Source: Candidatus Heimdallarchaeota archaeon (GTDB lineage Archaea; Asgardarchaeota; Heimdallarchaeia; Heimdallarchaeales; Heimdallarchaeaceae). From it: a DNA stretch of 5,132 nucleotides. The stretch's first letter is position 1; each line of letters begins with the position of its first letter. Positions 1 through 5,132 of this stretch are shown here, piece by piece. The notes below the pieces were generated by a model, which saw nothing but the letters and a program-made list of their open reading frames with translations, was not told the origin of the DNA and did no database searches. The stretch is from assembly GCA_016839875.1 (NCBI GenBank), contig JAEOTK010000126.1, forward strand, positions 1 to 5,132, read 5' to 3'. The position numbers and the translations under genes were made by a program.

Positions 1-1218
1 CTAAAGATACTTACAAGATGGTCGAAAAATGTTTATAATCACACTTTGTGGTTAATAAAACAAAATTGGAATGAAAATGGATCTTTTCTTTCCTATAATG
101 AAGCTTACAAGAAAATAAAATCAAATGAATTCTATCAAAGACTCCCAGCACAAGTTGCTCAACAAACAGCAAGAAAAGCTGAAAGCTCGTACAAATCCTT
201 CTTTAGTCTACTAAAAGCCAAACAAAAAGGAACTTTAAAGGAAAATATCCATGAACCTTGGTATCTTTCCAAAGATGGTTGTTACGTTCTTTCTTTTCCT
301 CCCGGATATTTTAGAATTATAGGTAACAAAGTGAGACTTACTCTTGGTAGATGGATACATTCAAACTTCAAGAAGAGATATCTGTGGTTTCCTGTACCTA
401 ATAACATTTTAGGAAAAAAAATAGCTGAAGTACGTATAGTACCTCATCAAAAAGGCAAATATTTCGAGATTGAGTTTGTATATACGGAAGAAAAGAAAAT
501 AATATTGAGTAACAAGAAAAATTATGCAGCAATTGACCTTGGATTAGACAATTTTGCTTCATTTGTAGATTCCAATGAGACAGCCTTCATTATTGATGGG
601 CATGGTTTGAAATCATATAATCGTTGGTATAACATGAAAAAAGCAAAACTACAAACAATTTATGCTAAGCAAGGAATAAAATCTGGAACAAAAATTCGGA
701 GATTGGATCAAAAAAGAAAATACTACTTAAAAAATTTCATGGCACAGTCAGTGAATAAAATCATTAAACATTGCATAGAGAATGAAATTTGCACTATTAT
801 AATTGGTAAGATGAAAAATATTAAACAAAAATGTAAATTAGGAAGAAAAACTACTCAAAACTTTCAGTATATATCTTACAATGTGTTTAAGAGAAAACTG
901 AAGACTAAATGCATGCTTTATGGAATAGAGTATATCGAAGTTAACGAGGCTTATACTAGTCAAACATGCTCGAGTTGTAATCAAAGAAGAAAAGCTAATC
1001 GTAGGCACCGTGGATTATATATATGTAGCAATTGTGGCTTGGTTTTGAATGCAGATATTAACGGTGCTATAAACATTCTAAGAAAAGTAGCTCCTGAATC
1101 TTCACTTAGGAATATAGGGAGTAGTGGTCGTATGAGTCGACCTGTACGTTACTATGTTGTACCTCAACTACAAATACCTACAAAGAAAAATAGATTGCAA
1201 AAGCAATCTTGCTCATAA
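1..1218 (+). CDS. tnpB: TnpB RNA-guided nuclease (IS200/IS605-type OrfB), 5' partial, rearranged RuvC-II
   Basis: Transposon-encoded nuclease of the family ancestral to Cas12, which cuts DNA guided by an omega-RNA made from its own 3' end. The frame is open from base 1, and the residues before the TTG at 46 (L-K-I-L-T-R-W-S...V-Y-N) already match the family's N-terminal helical region, so the real start is upstream of the window. Numbering from the TTG at 46: family-like N-terminal part with the LPAQVAQQT segment at 34-42; RuvC-I AIDLGLDN with catalytic Asp164; zinc-ribbon cysteines C308/C311 and C327/C330; RuvC-III NADINGAIN with Asp337. The usual RuvC-II Glu site (after the I-I-I strand) is Gly254. 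A conserved-looking Glu301 sits in NEAYTSQTC downstream, matching a TnpB subgroup with a displaced Glu. All motifs are intact with no frameshift, so activity is plausible. No tnpA is visible; it could lie upstream or be absent (IS1341-like). Confidence 0.93.
   Translation, partial: LKILTRWSKNVYNHTLWLIKQNWNENGSFLSYNEAYKKIKSNEFYQRLPAQVAQQTARKAESSYKSFFSLLKAKQKGTLKENIHEPWYLSKDGCYVLSFPPGYFRIIGNKVRLTLGRWIHSNFKKRYLWFPVPNNILGKKIAEVRIVPHQKGKYFEIEFVYTEEKKIILSNKKNYAAIDLGLDNFASFVDSNETAFIIDGHGLKSYNRWYNMKKAKLQTIYAKQGIKSGTKIRRLDQKRKYYLKNFMAQSVNKIIKHCIENEICTIIIGKMKNIKQKCKLGRKTTQNFQYISYNVFKRKLKTKCMLYGIEYIEVNEAYTSQTCSSCNQRRKANRRHRGLYICSNCGLVLNADINGAINILRKVAPESSLRNIGSSGRMSRPVRYYVVPQLQIPTKKNRLQKQSCS
1126..1142 (+). 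other. Small GC-richer hairpin inside the tnpB 3' end
   Basis: GGTCG at 1126-1130 pairs with CGACC at 1138-1142 around a 7-nt loop. It is unusually GC-rich for this AT-rich gene and lies in the last 100 bases of tnpB, where omega-RNA scaffolds of IS200/IS605 elements normally overlap the coding sequence. A stem of 5 bp alone is weak evidence; its position is the reason to list it. Confidence 0.35.
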
Positions 1219-1245
1219 TAGTTTGCTTTTGAACTGAAAGCAATC
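1192..1245 (+). ncRNA. Candidate omega-RNA 3' scaffold / element right end: tandem alternative hairpins
   Basis: Seen directly: a perfect 7-bp stem, AGATTGC 1192-1198 with GCAATCT 1203-1209 (AAAA loop), then a second perfect 7-bp stem, TTGCTTT 1223-1229 with AAAGCAA 1237-1243 (7-nt loop). CAAAAGCAA 1198-1206 also pairs with TTGCTTTTG 1223-1231 (9 bp), and GATTGC 1193-1198 pairs with GCAATC 1240-1245, so several folds compete. AAAGCAATC occurs twice as a direct repeat (1200-1208, 1237-1245). The cluster spans the tnpB stop codon. Known: TnpB omega-RNAs cover the 3' end of tnpB and end at the element's right end, which carries a subterminal hairpin. Inferred: this is that structure. Its 5' limit is unknown, probably within the last 100-200 bases of tnpB. 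The second hairpin could instead help terminate tnpB transcription. Confidence 0.45.
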
Positions 1246-1262
1246 AACTATCATTTAAATTA
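1219..1262. other. Short convergent intergenic spacer
   Basis: This 44-bp gap separates the tnpB stop from the stop of the transporter gene on the opposite strand. It holds the second hairpin (1223-1243), a TCAA at 1244-1247 and AT-rich sequence. Hairpins are symmetric on both strands, so it may act as a two-way terminator, but no long T-run follows on either strand inside the gap. I see no gene in it. Confidence 0.5.
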
Positions 1263-2726
1263 CTATTTTTCTTCATATAGGTCTTTATATGGTGCTCTTT
1301 CACCACTTAGATATCTCTTGAAAGGATCTTTGATGTAAGTTGTTGTGAATATTCCTATTGAGAAGAGGAACAGTAACATACCCAGTGCTACTCTCATAGC
1401 ATTCACTAAGGTTAGACCACTCGATATGAACATCATTAATCCGAACAATAACGGAGATACAATTGCACTTACTCTCCCTGCTATTTTCTGGAATCCACCA
1501 TATTGAGCAAGTTTACTCGGTGGAGCTAAAACCATTATGAATTGTCTTCCTACAATCCAGATACCTCCGAATCCAAGACCAATAAAGAGCGCTCCAAACC
1601 ATATTATCCATTCTGGAAGAACTCCAGTTAGTATGAATATGACAATTGCTACAAACCAAGCTGCACCTATTATAAGATACAATCTCTTTGGTCCCCATTT
1701 GTTTAGAAGGAGTCCTGTTATAACTCCAAAAATCGTGCCGATTAGTATTCCTGCAAGTATAACAAAATATGTCTTCCCTTCAATATATGTTCCCCCCATA
1801 GATTCAACAACTGGTACCATGTAAAGAATCGTCGTATTAGCAGCATCTGTAATGAAAAACCAGGATAGGAAGAAAATCCATGAATTTCTATCTTTTACTA
1901 TTGCTTGAAGTGATGTTTTGAAAGCAACAAGTGACCCTTTTACATATTCTTTTCTTGTAATGACTTCAGTTGGGGGAGTTTGCCTTTCTTTGTGAAATAC
2001 ATATGGTATCGATAGGAGAATTATTACTGCTGCAGATGCAAGGAAAAGCCATCGAAGAGCTTGGTAATTTATTGAAGCTGGATCAATTACTTGTCCTGCA
2101 ACTTCCCATATACCTGTACTTACTGGTGTTGATTTACCCCAACTTCTACCTTCTGTATTTATAACTAAACCTAATACAATTGCAATAACTGAACCAAATG
2201 TAGCCATGGATCCACCAATAGCTTGAACTATACCTCGTTTTTCGGTTTCTGCTACAAATGGAATTTGTGCGTCGTAGAACATTCTTCCTGCTTGATAGCA
2301 GAAGTTAGCTATTATGAAAAACGCACATCCCCACCAGAAATTGGTCCAGAATGCAATTGTAGCTGTTGCAGCAACCATTATACTTGCAACTATTATTACT
2401 GCTGGCTTTCGTTTTCCCGCCATATCGGAAATTGACCCTAAAATAGGACCAAGAATCGCAATCAACAAGTTTGATGTTGCCATGAATATAGCTACAATAA
2501 TAAAAGATTGTGCCAAAGTCCATCCCTTTTGAACACCTAGTAGTAACGCATAAGGGGTGAATGCTAAACTAATTACAGCTTGGGAAAAGAATGTGTCAGC
2601 CATATCGTAGAAAAACCATAGAACAGCATTTCGAGTGTTGGTTTTCTTTGATTCAATACTTGTCTCTTTAATATCTTTATCAGCTAAACCTCCCACTTGT
2701 TCAATATTTGAATTTTCAATAGCCAT
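1263..2726 (-). CDS. MFS transporter, UMF1/Atg22-like family, 12 TM
   Basis: Integral membrane carrier of the major facilitator superfamily, 487 aa, about the expected length for 12 helices. Hydrophobic segments lie roughly at 36-60, 72-96, 108-127, 131-148, 168-190, 224-242, 281-304, 318-341, 349-368, 373-393, 415-436 and 441-462. The UMF1/Atg22-like style shows in WFFYDMADTFF (37-47), the motif-A loop G97..D101..G104-K-R-K107, RMFYDAQIP (148-156), the second-half loop GLLLNKWGPKR (338-348), and the late APPSK...GGFQKIAGR segment (401-418). A hydrophilic N-terminus of about 30 aa precedes TM1. The substrate cannot be told from sequence; yeast Atg22 exports vacuolar amino acids, but prokaryotic members are mostly uncharacterised. 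The ATG at 2726 is supported by GTGAT (2740-2736), which complements the archaeal 16S 3' end, 9 nt upstream. It ends in TAG, convergent with tnpB and 69 bp downstream of the MutY-like gene. Confidence 0.9.
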   Translation of the reverse strand: MAIENSNIEQVGGLADKDIKETSIESKKTNTRNAVLWFFYDMADTFFSQAVISLAFTPYALLLGVQKGWTLAQSFIIVAIFMATSNLLIAILGPILGSISDMAGKRKPAVIIVASIMVAATATIAFWTNFWWGCAFFIIANFCYQAGRMFYDAQIPFVAETEKRGIVQAIGGSMATFGSVIAIVLGLVINTEGRSWGKSTPVSTGIWEVAGQVIDPASINYQALRWLFLASAAVIILLSIPYVFHKERQTPPTEVITRKEYVKGSLVAFKTSLQAIVKDRNSWIFFLSWFFITDAANTTILYMVPVVESMGGTYIEGKTYFVILAGILIGTIFGVITGLLLNKWGPKRLYLIIGAAWFVAIVIFILTGVLPEWIIWFGALFIGLGFGGIWIVGRQFIMVLAPPSKLAQYGGFQKIAGRVSAIVSPLLFGLMMFISSGLTLVNAMRVALGMLLFLFSIGIFTTTYIKDPFKRYLSGERAPYKDLYEEK

Positions 2727-2772
2727 TAGAATCTCATCACAAATTTAACAGAATCATTTTTTCATCCCCTCG

Positions 2773-2780
2773 TTTATAAA
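2773..2780 (-). promoter_or_regulatory. TATA box for the MFS transporter gene
   Basis: TTTATAAA lies in the 69-bp gap after the MutY-like gene, centred about 50 nt upstream of the transporter ATG. An archaeal start about 25 nt downstream would give a leader of roughly 24 nt containing the GTGAT ribosome-binding element at 2740-2736. This suggests independent transcription, although read-through from the upstream gene is possible because no strong T-run separates them. Confidence 0.5.
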
Positions 2781-2795
2781 CCTTATTCCGAAAAG

Positions 2796-3602
2796 TTAGC
2801 CAATTTGATAAAATCCGTCTTTTTGTTGAATTAATTCATCTGAACACATTTTTTGCAAAATCTTATTCAATCTTTCTTCAGAAATTGCAAATTTGGAAAT
2901 TAATTCTTCATATGAAACTCTTTCTTTTTTGAGTAGGAAATTCAAGATAAGTCCTCTATACTGTCTATCAGATTCTTTGAATTTACTTTGGCTGGAACTA
3001 GGTTTTATACCTGTGCTGCGAACTGTAAGAACTTTGGAACCATAATCCATTAGTGCATTATGCCAATCTCGAGATCTTCCTTCAGGCAACAATTTTTCTG
3101 CAATCTCAAGTAATGCTTTCTCTGAATCATCCTCAGTTGCAAATCCTTCTGAAATAAGAATTCTTCTGATGTTAGTGTCAACGGTTGGAATATTCATGTT
3201 AAAAGCGAAAATTAGTATTGATCTTGCAGTGTAACTTCCAATCCCTTTGAAACTTTCAAGCTCTTCAACAGTAATAGGAAACCTGTTATCCTTAGATATT
3301 TTTTTAGCCGCCTCTTGAAGCCATAGTGCTCTCCTATTATATCCTAAACCTGACCAAACTGTTAGTAATTCTGTTTTAGATGCTTCTGCTAAACTTTGAA
3401 AATTAGGGAATTTGTGAATAAATTTGCTAAACTTCTCAACAACTCGTGGAGCTTGTGTTTGCTGCAACATAATTTCAGATACCATGATTTTGAAGGGATC
3501 CTCTGTTTCTCTCCAAGGGAAATCCCTTATGTTATCATCCCACCAAGAGAAAATCTTCTTCTGAAATGACTTAATTTTCTTGGTTGAGAGATTAATTGTC
3601 AT
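2796..3602 (-). CDS. mutY: MutY-type A/G-specific adenine DNA glycosylase, lacking Fe-S cluster
   Basis: HhH-GPD base-excision repair enzyme expected to remove adenine mispaired with guanine or 8-oxoguanine. MutY hallmarks: FPWR (28-31); VSEIMLQQTQ (41-50) with catalytic Glu43; WSGLGY (83-88; the next residue, usually Tyr, is Asn89); the helix-hairpin-helix FKGIGSYTA (118-126); and PTVDTNIRRIL (139-149) with catalytic Asp142. QQTQ and YTA favour MutY over endonuclease III, whose hairpin carries a Lys. The four cysteines that normally follow MDYGS (185-189) to bind a 4Fe-4S cluster are all absent: Leu192 is at the first site, then a polar S/K-rich stretch (STGIKPSSSQSK, 196-207). The only cysteine is C253. 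The last ~55 residues look like a small winged-helix-like domain, not the NUDIX-like 8-oxoG reader, giving 268 aa against about 350. Start at 3602: no Shine-Dalgarno, but a TATA-like element about 29 nt upstream fits a leaderless message. Confidence 0.88.
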   Translation of the reverse strand: MTINLSTKKIKSFQKKIFSWWDDNIRDFPWRETEDPFKIMVSEIMLQQTQAPRVVEKFSKFIHKFPNFQSLAEASKTELLTVWSGLGYNRRALWLQEAAKKISKDNRFPITVEELESFKGIGSYTARSILIFAFNMNIPTVDTNIRRILISEGFATEDDSEKALLEIAEKLLPEGRSRDWHNALMDYGSKVLTVRSTGIKPSSSQSKFKESDRQYRGLILNFLLKKERVSYEELISKFAISEERLNKILQKMCSDELIQQKDGFYQIG

Positions 3603-3625
3603 AGTTAATCAAGAATTATATTTCC

Positions 3626-3635
3626 AGATAAAAAT
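3626..3635 (-). promoter_or_regulatory. TATA-like element for mutY (leaderless)
   Basis: On the minus strand this reads ATTTTTATCT, centred about 29 nt upstream of the mutY ATG, close to the archaeal TATA-to-start distance, so the transcript would begin at or near the start codon. No ribosome-binding sequence lies just before the ATG, which agrees. A better TATA match further upstream (the minus-strand face of 3654-3663) would give a leader of about 30 nt instead. Confidence 0.35.
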
Positions 3636-3653
3636 AATTTGAAAGAGCAATAA

Positions 3654-3663
3654 TTTTTATAAT
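3654..3663 (+). promoter_or_regulatory. TATA box for the subtilase gene (leaderless)
   Basis: TTTTTATAAT is centred 27-28 nt upstream of the ATG at 3687, the distance expected if transcription starts on the start codon itself. The bases before the ATG contain no Shine-Dalgarno-like GGAG or GGTG. The 84-bp gap between the divergent starts carries promoters for both genes, so they could be co-controlled, but no operator-like inverted repeat stands out. Confidence 0.5.
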
Positions 3664-3686
3664 GGAATCAGCTATGTGTAAGCAGT

Positions 3687-4895
3687 ATGAAAATAACAAA
3701 CAAGATTTTAGTTTTGTCTATGATTTCTTTGCTTTTCATACCTACCTTAAATACAATGAGTAAGAACTATACTGATCAGAAATTAGGTTTAAATAACTTT
3801 AGTACTTATACTGATATTGGCTGGCATCTTAATCAAATTAACATTACAGGTGCATGGGATATTACTGCTGGAACCCCTGAAATTGTTATTGCAGTTATTG
3901 ACTCAGGGATAAACTGGACTCATACTGATCTAAATAAGAAATGGATCAATATTGATGAAATTCCAGCTGATGGGATAGATGACGACGCAAATGGATATAT
4001 TGATGATACTCACGGATGGGACTTTGTTAGTAACGATAGTGAACCCGGACCTGAAACTATTGATCCTATTCATTGGCATGCAACGTTTATAACAGGAATA
4101 ATAAATGCACAATTAGACAATTATGGTGTTGCAGGAACAGCTCCGAATGTTACAGTTATGGATTTGCGTGTTTTAGATGTTGGAAACATGCAAGGAACTA
4201 CAGATGAAGGTTTAGGAGATGCAATAAAATATGCAGTCGATAATGGTGCTGATGTAATAAATCTCAGTCTTCAATATTATTCTAACAGCTCTCTTTATCA
4301 TGATGATATACTCTATGCAATAGCTAACAATGTTCCTGTTGTATCTGTGACCGGAAATACATGGGCACCTGCAGGAGGACAAGAAATTCCTTCATATCCA
4401 GGTGCATTCGATGAAGTTATTGCAGTAGGAGCTACAGATTATTATTACAACAGAGCGGATTATAGTAATTGGGGATTACCATGGACTGAAATAATGGCTC
4501 CAGTTGGAGACGAAGAATTTGATGTCCCCGAGCATGTAATTAATAGTACTTTCCCTGGCAATCTCTATGGAATTGCATATGGAACTTCTTTTGCCTGCCC
4601 GCAAGTTGCATCTGTCATAGCTTTAATGAGAACAGTCAATCATACATTATCTGTAAGTGAACTTAGAAATATACTCCAGACAACAACATTTGATCTCGAT
4701 GCTCCTGGACTTGATCCTTTTACTGGACATGGTTTAGTGAATGCCACTGCTGCAGTGCTAGAAGTCTGGAATCGAACCTATCCTGTAGTTCCTGAATTCA
4801 ATGTTGCTGGGATGTCTTTCTTACTTATCATAATTATATCTACAATGGCTTTAGTACCTACAATTATCAAGAAACAGAAAACTAGAAGAATTTAA
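3687..4895 (+). CDS. Secreted, C-terminally anchored subtilisin-like serine protease (S8 family)
   Basis: Extracellular peptidase, 402 aa. Order: signal peptide about 1-24 (K-T-N-K then a hydrophobic core); catalytic domain from about 44; C-terminal anchor. The triad is visible as Asp72 in VIDSG, His131 in HATFITG (the common H-G-T is H-A-T) and Ser301 in GTSFACPQVA; Asn224 in VTGN is the oxyanion residue. An acidic insert, GIDDDANGYIDD (96-107), resembles the calcium-binding D-D-x-N-G-Y loop of thermitase/fervidolysin-like subtilases. Only about 20 residues separate signal and catalytic domain, so there is no room for an I9 inhibitor prodomain. Twelve N-x-S/T sequons (for example N27, N52, N76, N200, N286, N362) fit a glycosylated outer-surface protein. 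The tail is P-E-F (369-371), a hydrophobic span (about 373-394), then basic KKQKTRRI: a membrane anchor resembling a PEF-CTERM sorting signal. Substrate unknown. Confidence 0.92.
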   Translation: MKITNKILVLSMISLLFIPTLNTMSKNYTDQKLGLNNFSTYTDIGWHLNQINITGAWDITAGTPEIVIAVIDSGINWTHTDLNKKWINIDEIPADGIDDDANGYIDDTHGWDFVSNDSEPGPETIDPIHWHATFITGIINAQLDNYGVAGTAPNVTVMDLRVLDVGNMQGTTDEGLGDAIKYAVDNGADVINLSLQYYSNSSLYHDDILYAIANNVPVVSVTGNTWAPAGGQEIPSYPGAFDEVIAVGATDYYYNRADYSNWGLPWTEIMAPVGDEEFDVPEHVINSTFPGNLYGIAYGTSFACPQVASVIALMRTVNHTLSVSELRNILQTTTFDLDAPGLDPFTGHGLVNATAAVLEVWNRTYPVVPEFNVAGMSFLLIIIISTMALVPTIIKKQKTRRI

Positions 4896-4903
4896 TTCTT
4901 CCA

Positions 4904-4912
4904 TTTTTTTTT
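4904..4912 (+). terminator. T-run terminator after the subtilase gene
   Basis: Nine consecutive Ts begin 9 nt after the subtilase stop codon, followed by further T-rich sequence to 4919. Archaeal RNA polymerase stops at such U-tracts without needing a hairpin, and no hairpin is apparent here. Confidence 0.55.
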
Positions 4913-4930
4913 ATTATTTCACGGACAAAA

Positions 4931-4938
4931 TTTTAAAA
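4931..4938 (+). promoter_or_regulatory. Possible TATA element for the DUF998-like gene
   Basis: TTTTAAAA is centred about 25 nt before the ATG at 4960. The match to a TATA box is only fair, and the region is AT-rich throughout. If used at the normal distance, the leader would be almost nil, which conflicts with the clear ribosome-binding site at 4948-4953; transcription may instead begin further upstream. Confidence 0.2.
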
Positions 4939-4947
4939 CTACTTAGT

Positions 4948-4953
4948 AGGGAG
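4948..4953 (+). promoter_or_regulatory. Ribosome-binding site deciding the start at 4960
   Basis: AGGGAG sits 6 nt before the ATG at 4960. It is the clearest purine-rich Shine-Dalgarno-like site in the window and supports this ATG as the start of the partial gene at the right edge. Confidence 0.5.
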
Positions 4954-4959
4954 AAACGT

Positions 4960-5132
4960 ATGGAATTGAGAAAGAAGAATTTTGATCTCAAAAAAATCGG
5001 TCTTATTTCTTCGTTTTTGGCAATTGCTGTTTATCTCATTGGAACAACTGCAGCTATGCTCGCTTATCCAGGTTATTCTTTCATGAATCAATTCCTTTCT
5101 GAGCTAGGTGTTCGTATAAATTTCTATTCTTC
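4960..5132 (+). CDS. DUF998-like membrane protein, 3' partial
   Basis: Only the first 57 codons are present; the frame is open to the window end. A basic, hydrophilic N-terminus (MELRKKNFDLKK) precedes a hydrophobic helix at about 13-35, followed by LAYPGYSFMNQFLSELGV. The Y-P-G-Y-S...Q-F-L-S-E-L-G pattern resembles the start of DUF998 family proteins, which are multi-helix membrane proteins of unknown function with an S-x-L-G motif after the first helix. The start is set by an AGGGAG site 6 nt upstream. It follows the subtilase by 64 bp across a T-run terminator, so it is probably transcribed separately. Family assignment is from a short segment recalled by eye. Confidence 0.65.
   Translation, partial: MELRKKNFDLKKIGLISSFLAIAVYLIGTTAAMLAYPGYSFMNQFLSELGVRINFYS

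Noticed and set aside
46..48. TTG at 46 as the true tnpB start codon
   Set aside because: The frame is open and family-like upstream to base 1, and no ribosome-binding site precedes the TTG, so it is an internal leucine codon.
1192..1245. CRISPR-like repeat from the duplicated AAAGCAATC
   Set aside because: Only two 9-nt copies with no regular spacer or repeat length; hairpin arms of a transposon end explain them better.
1513..2532. Several short open frames on both strands within the transporter region
   Set aside because: They overlap a clear 12-TM transporter, have no recognisable family pattern or translation signals, and look like shadow frames.
1263..3602. mutY and the transporter as a functional operon
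   Set aside because: They are co-directional, but 69 bp apart with a separate TATA box and leader for the transporter, and no functional link is apparent.
2796..3602. Endonuclease III (Nth) as the identity of the glycosylase
   Set aside because: QQTQ, the WSGLGY segment and YTA in the hairpin in place of the Nth lysine all indicate MutY.
3930..4112. A 60-codon open frame on the minus strand inside the subtilase gene
   Set aside because: It lies across the catalytic Asp-to-His region of an intact protease and shows no family features of its own.

Overview
The window is AT-rich and reads as archaeal chromosome. The evidence is TATA-like boxes about 27-29 nt upstream of two start codons that lack a Shine-Dalgarno (leaderless style), T-run termination, and a secreted subtilase rich in N-glycosylation sequons that ends in a C-terminal membrane anchor. 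The gene mix (UMF1-type MFS carrier, MutY-like glycosylase without an Fe-S cluster, anchored subtilase, DUF998-like membrane protein, TnpB) would fit an Asgard-type archaeon. That lineage guess is an inference from protein style, not a demonstrated placement.

Layout. (1) 1-1218, plus strand: most of a TnpB RNA-guided nuclease of an IS200/IS605-type element; its true N-terminus lies before the window. (2) 1192-1245: a cluster of mutually complementary hairpins over the tnpB stop codon, the expected place for the omega-RNA scaffold and the element's right end. (3) 1263-2726, minus strand: a 12-TM MFS transporter (UMF1/Atg22-like), convergent with tnpB. (4) 2796-3602, minus strand: a MutY-type A/G-specific adenine glycosylase lacking the iron-sulfur cysteines. 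It lies 69 bp upstream of the transporter on the same strand, but the transporter has its own promoter-like sequence. (5) 3603-3686: a compact divergent promoter region. (6) 3687-4895, plus strand: a secreted subtilisin-like serine protease with a PEF-CTERM-like C-terminus. (7) 4960-5132, plus strand: the start of a DUF998-like membrane protein, cut by the window end.

The genes do not form an obvious pathway. This looks like ordinary chromosome (transport, DNA repair, surface protease) with a transposon-derived nuclease at the left edge. The points most worth following are the TnpB, whose RuvC-II glutamate appears relocated (Gly at the usual site, Glu in a downstream E-x-Y-T-S motif), and its 3' hairpin cluster. 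From that cluster a guide would read straight into the 3' end of the transporter gene. The MutY without an Fe-S cluster and with a short helical C-terminus in place of the NUDIX-like domain, and the PEF-like protease tail, are secondary points. I see no convincing wholly new system.
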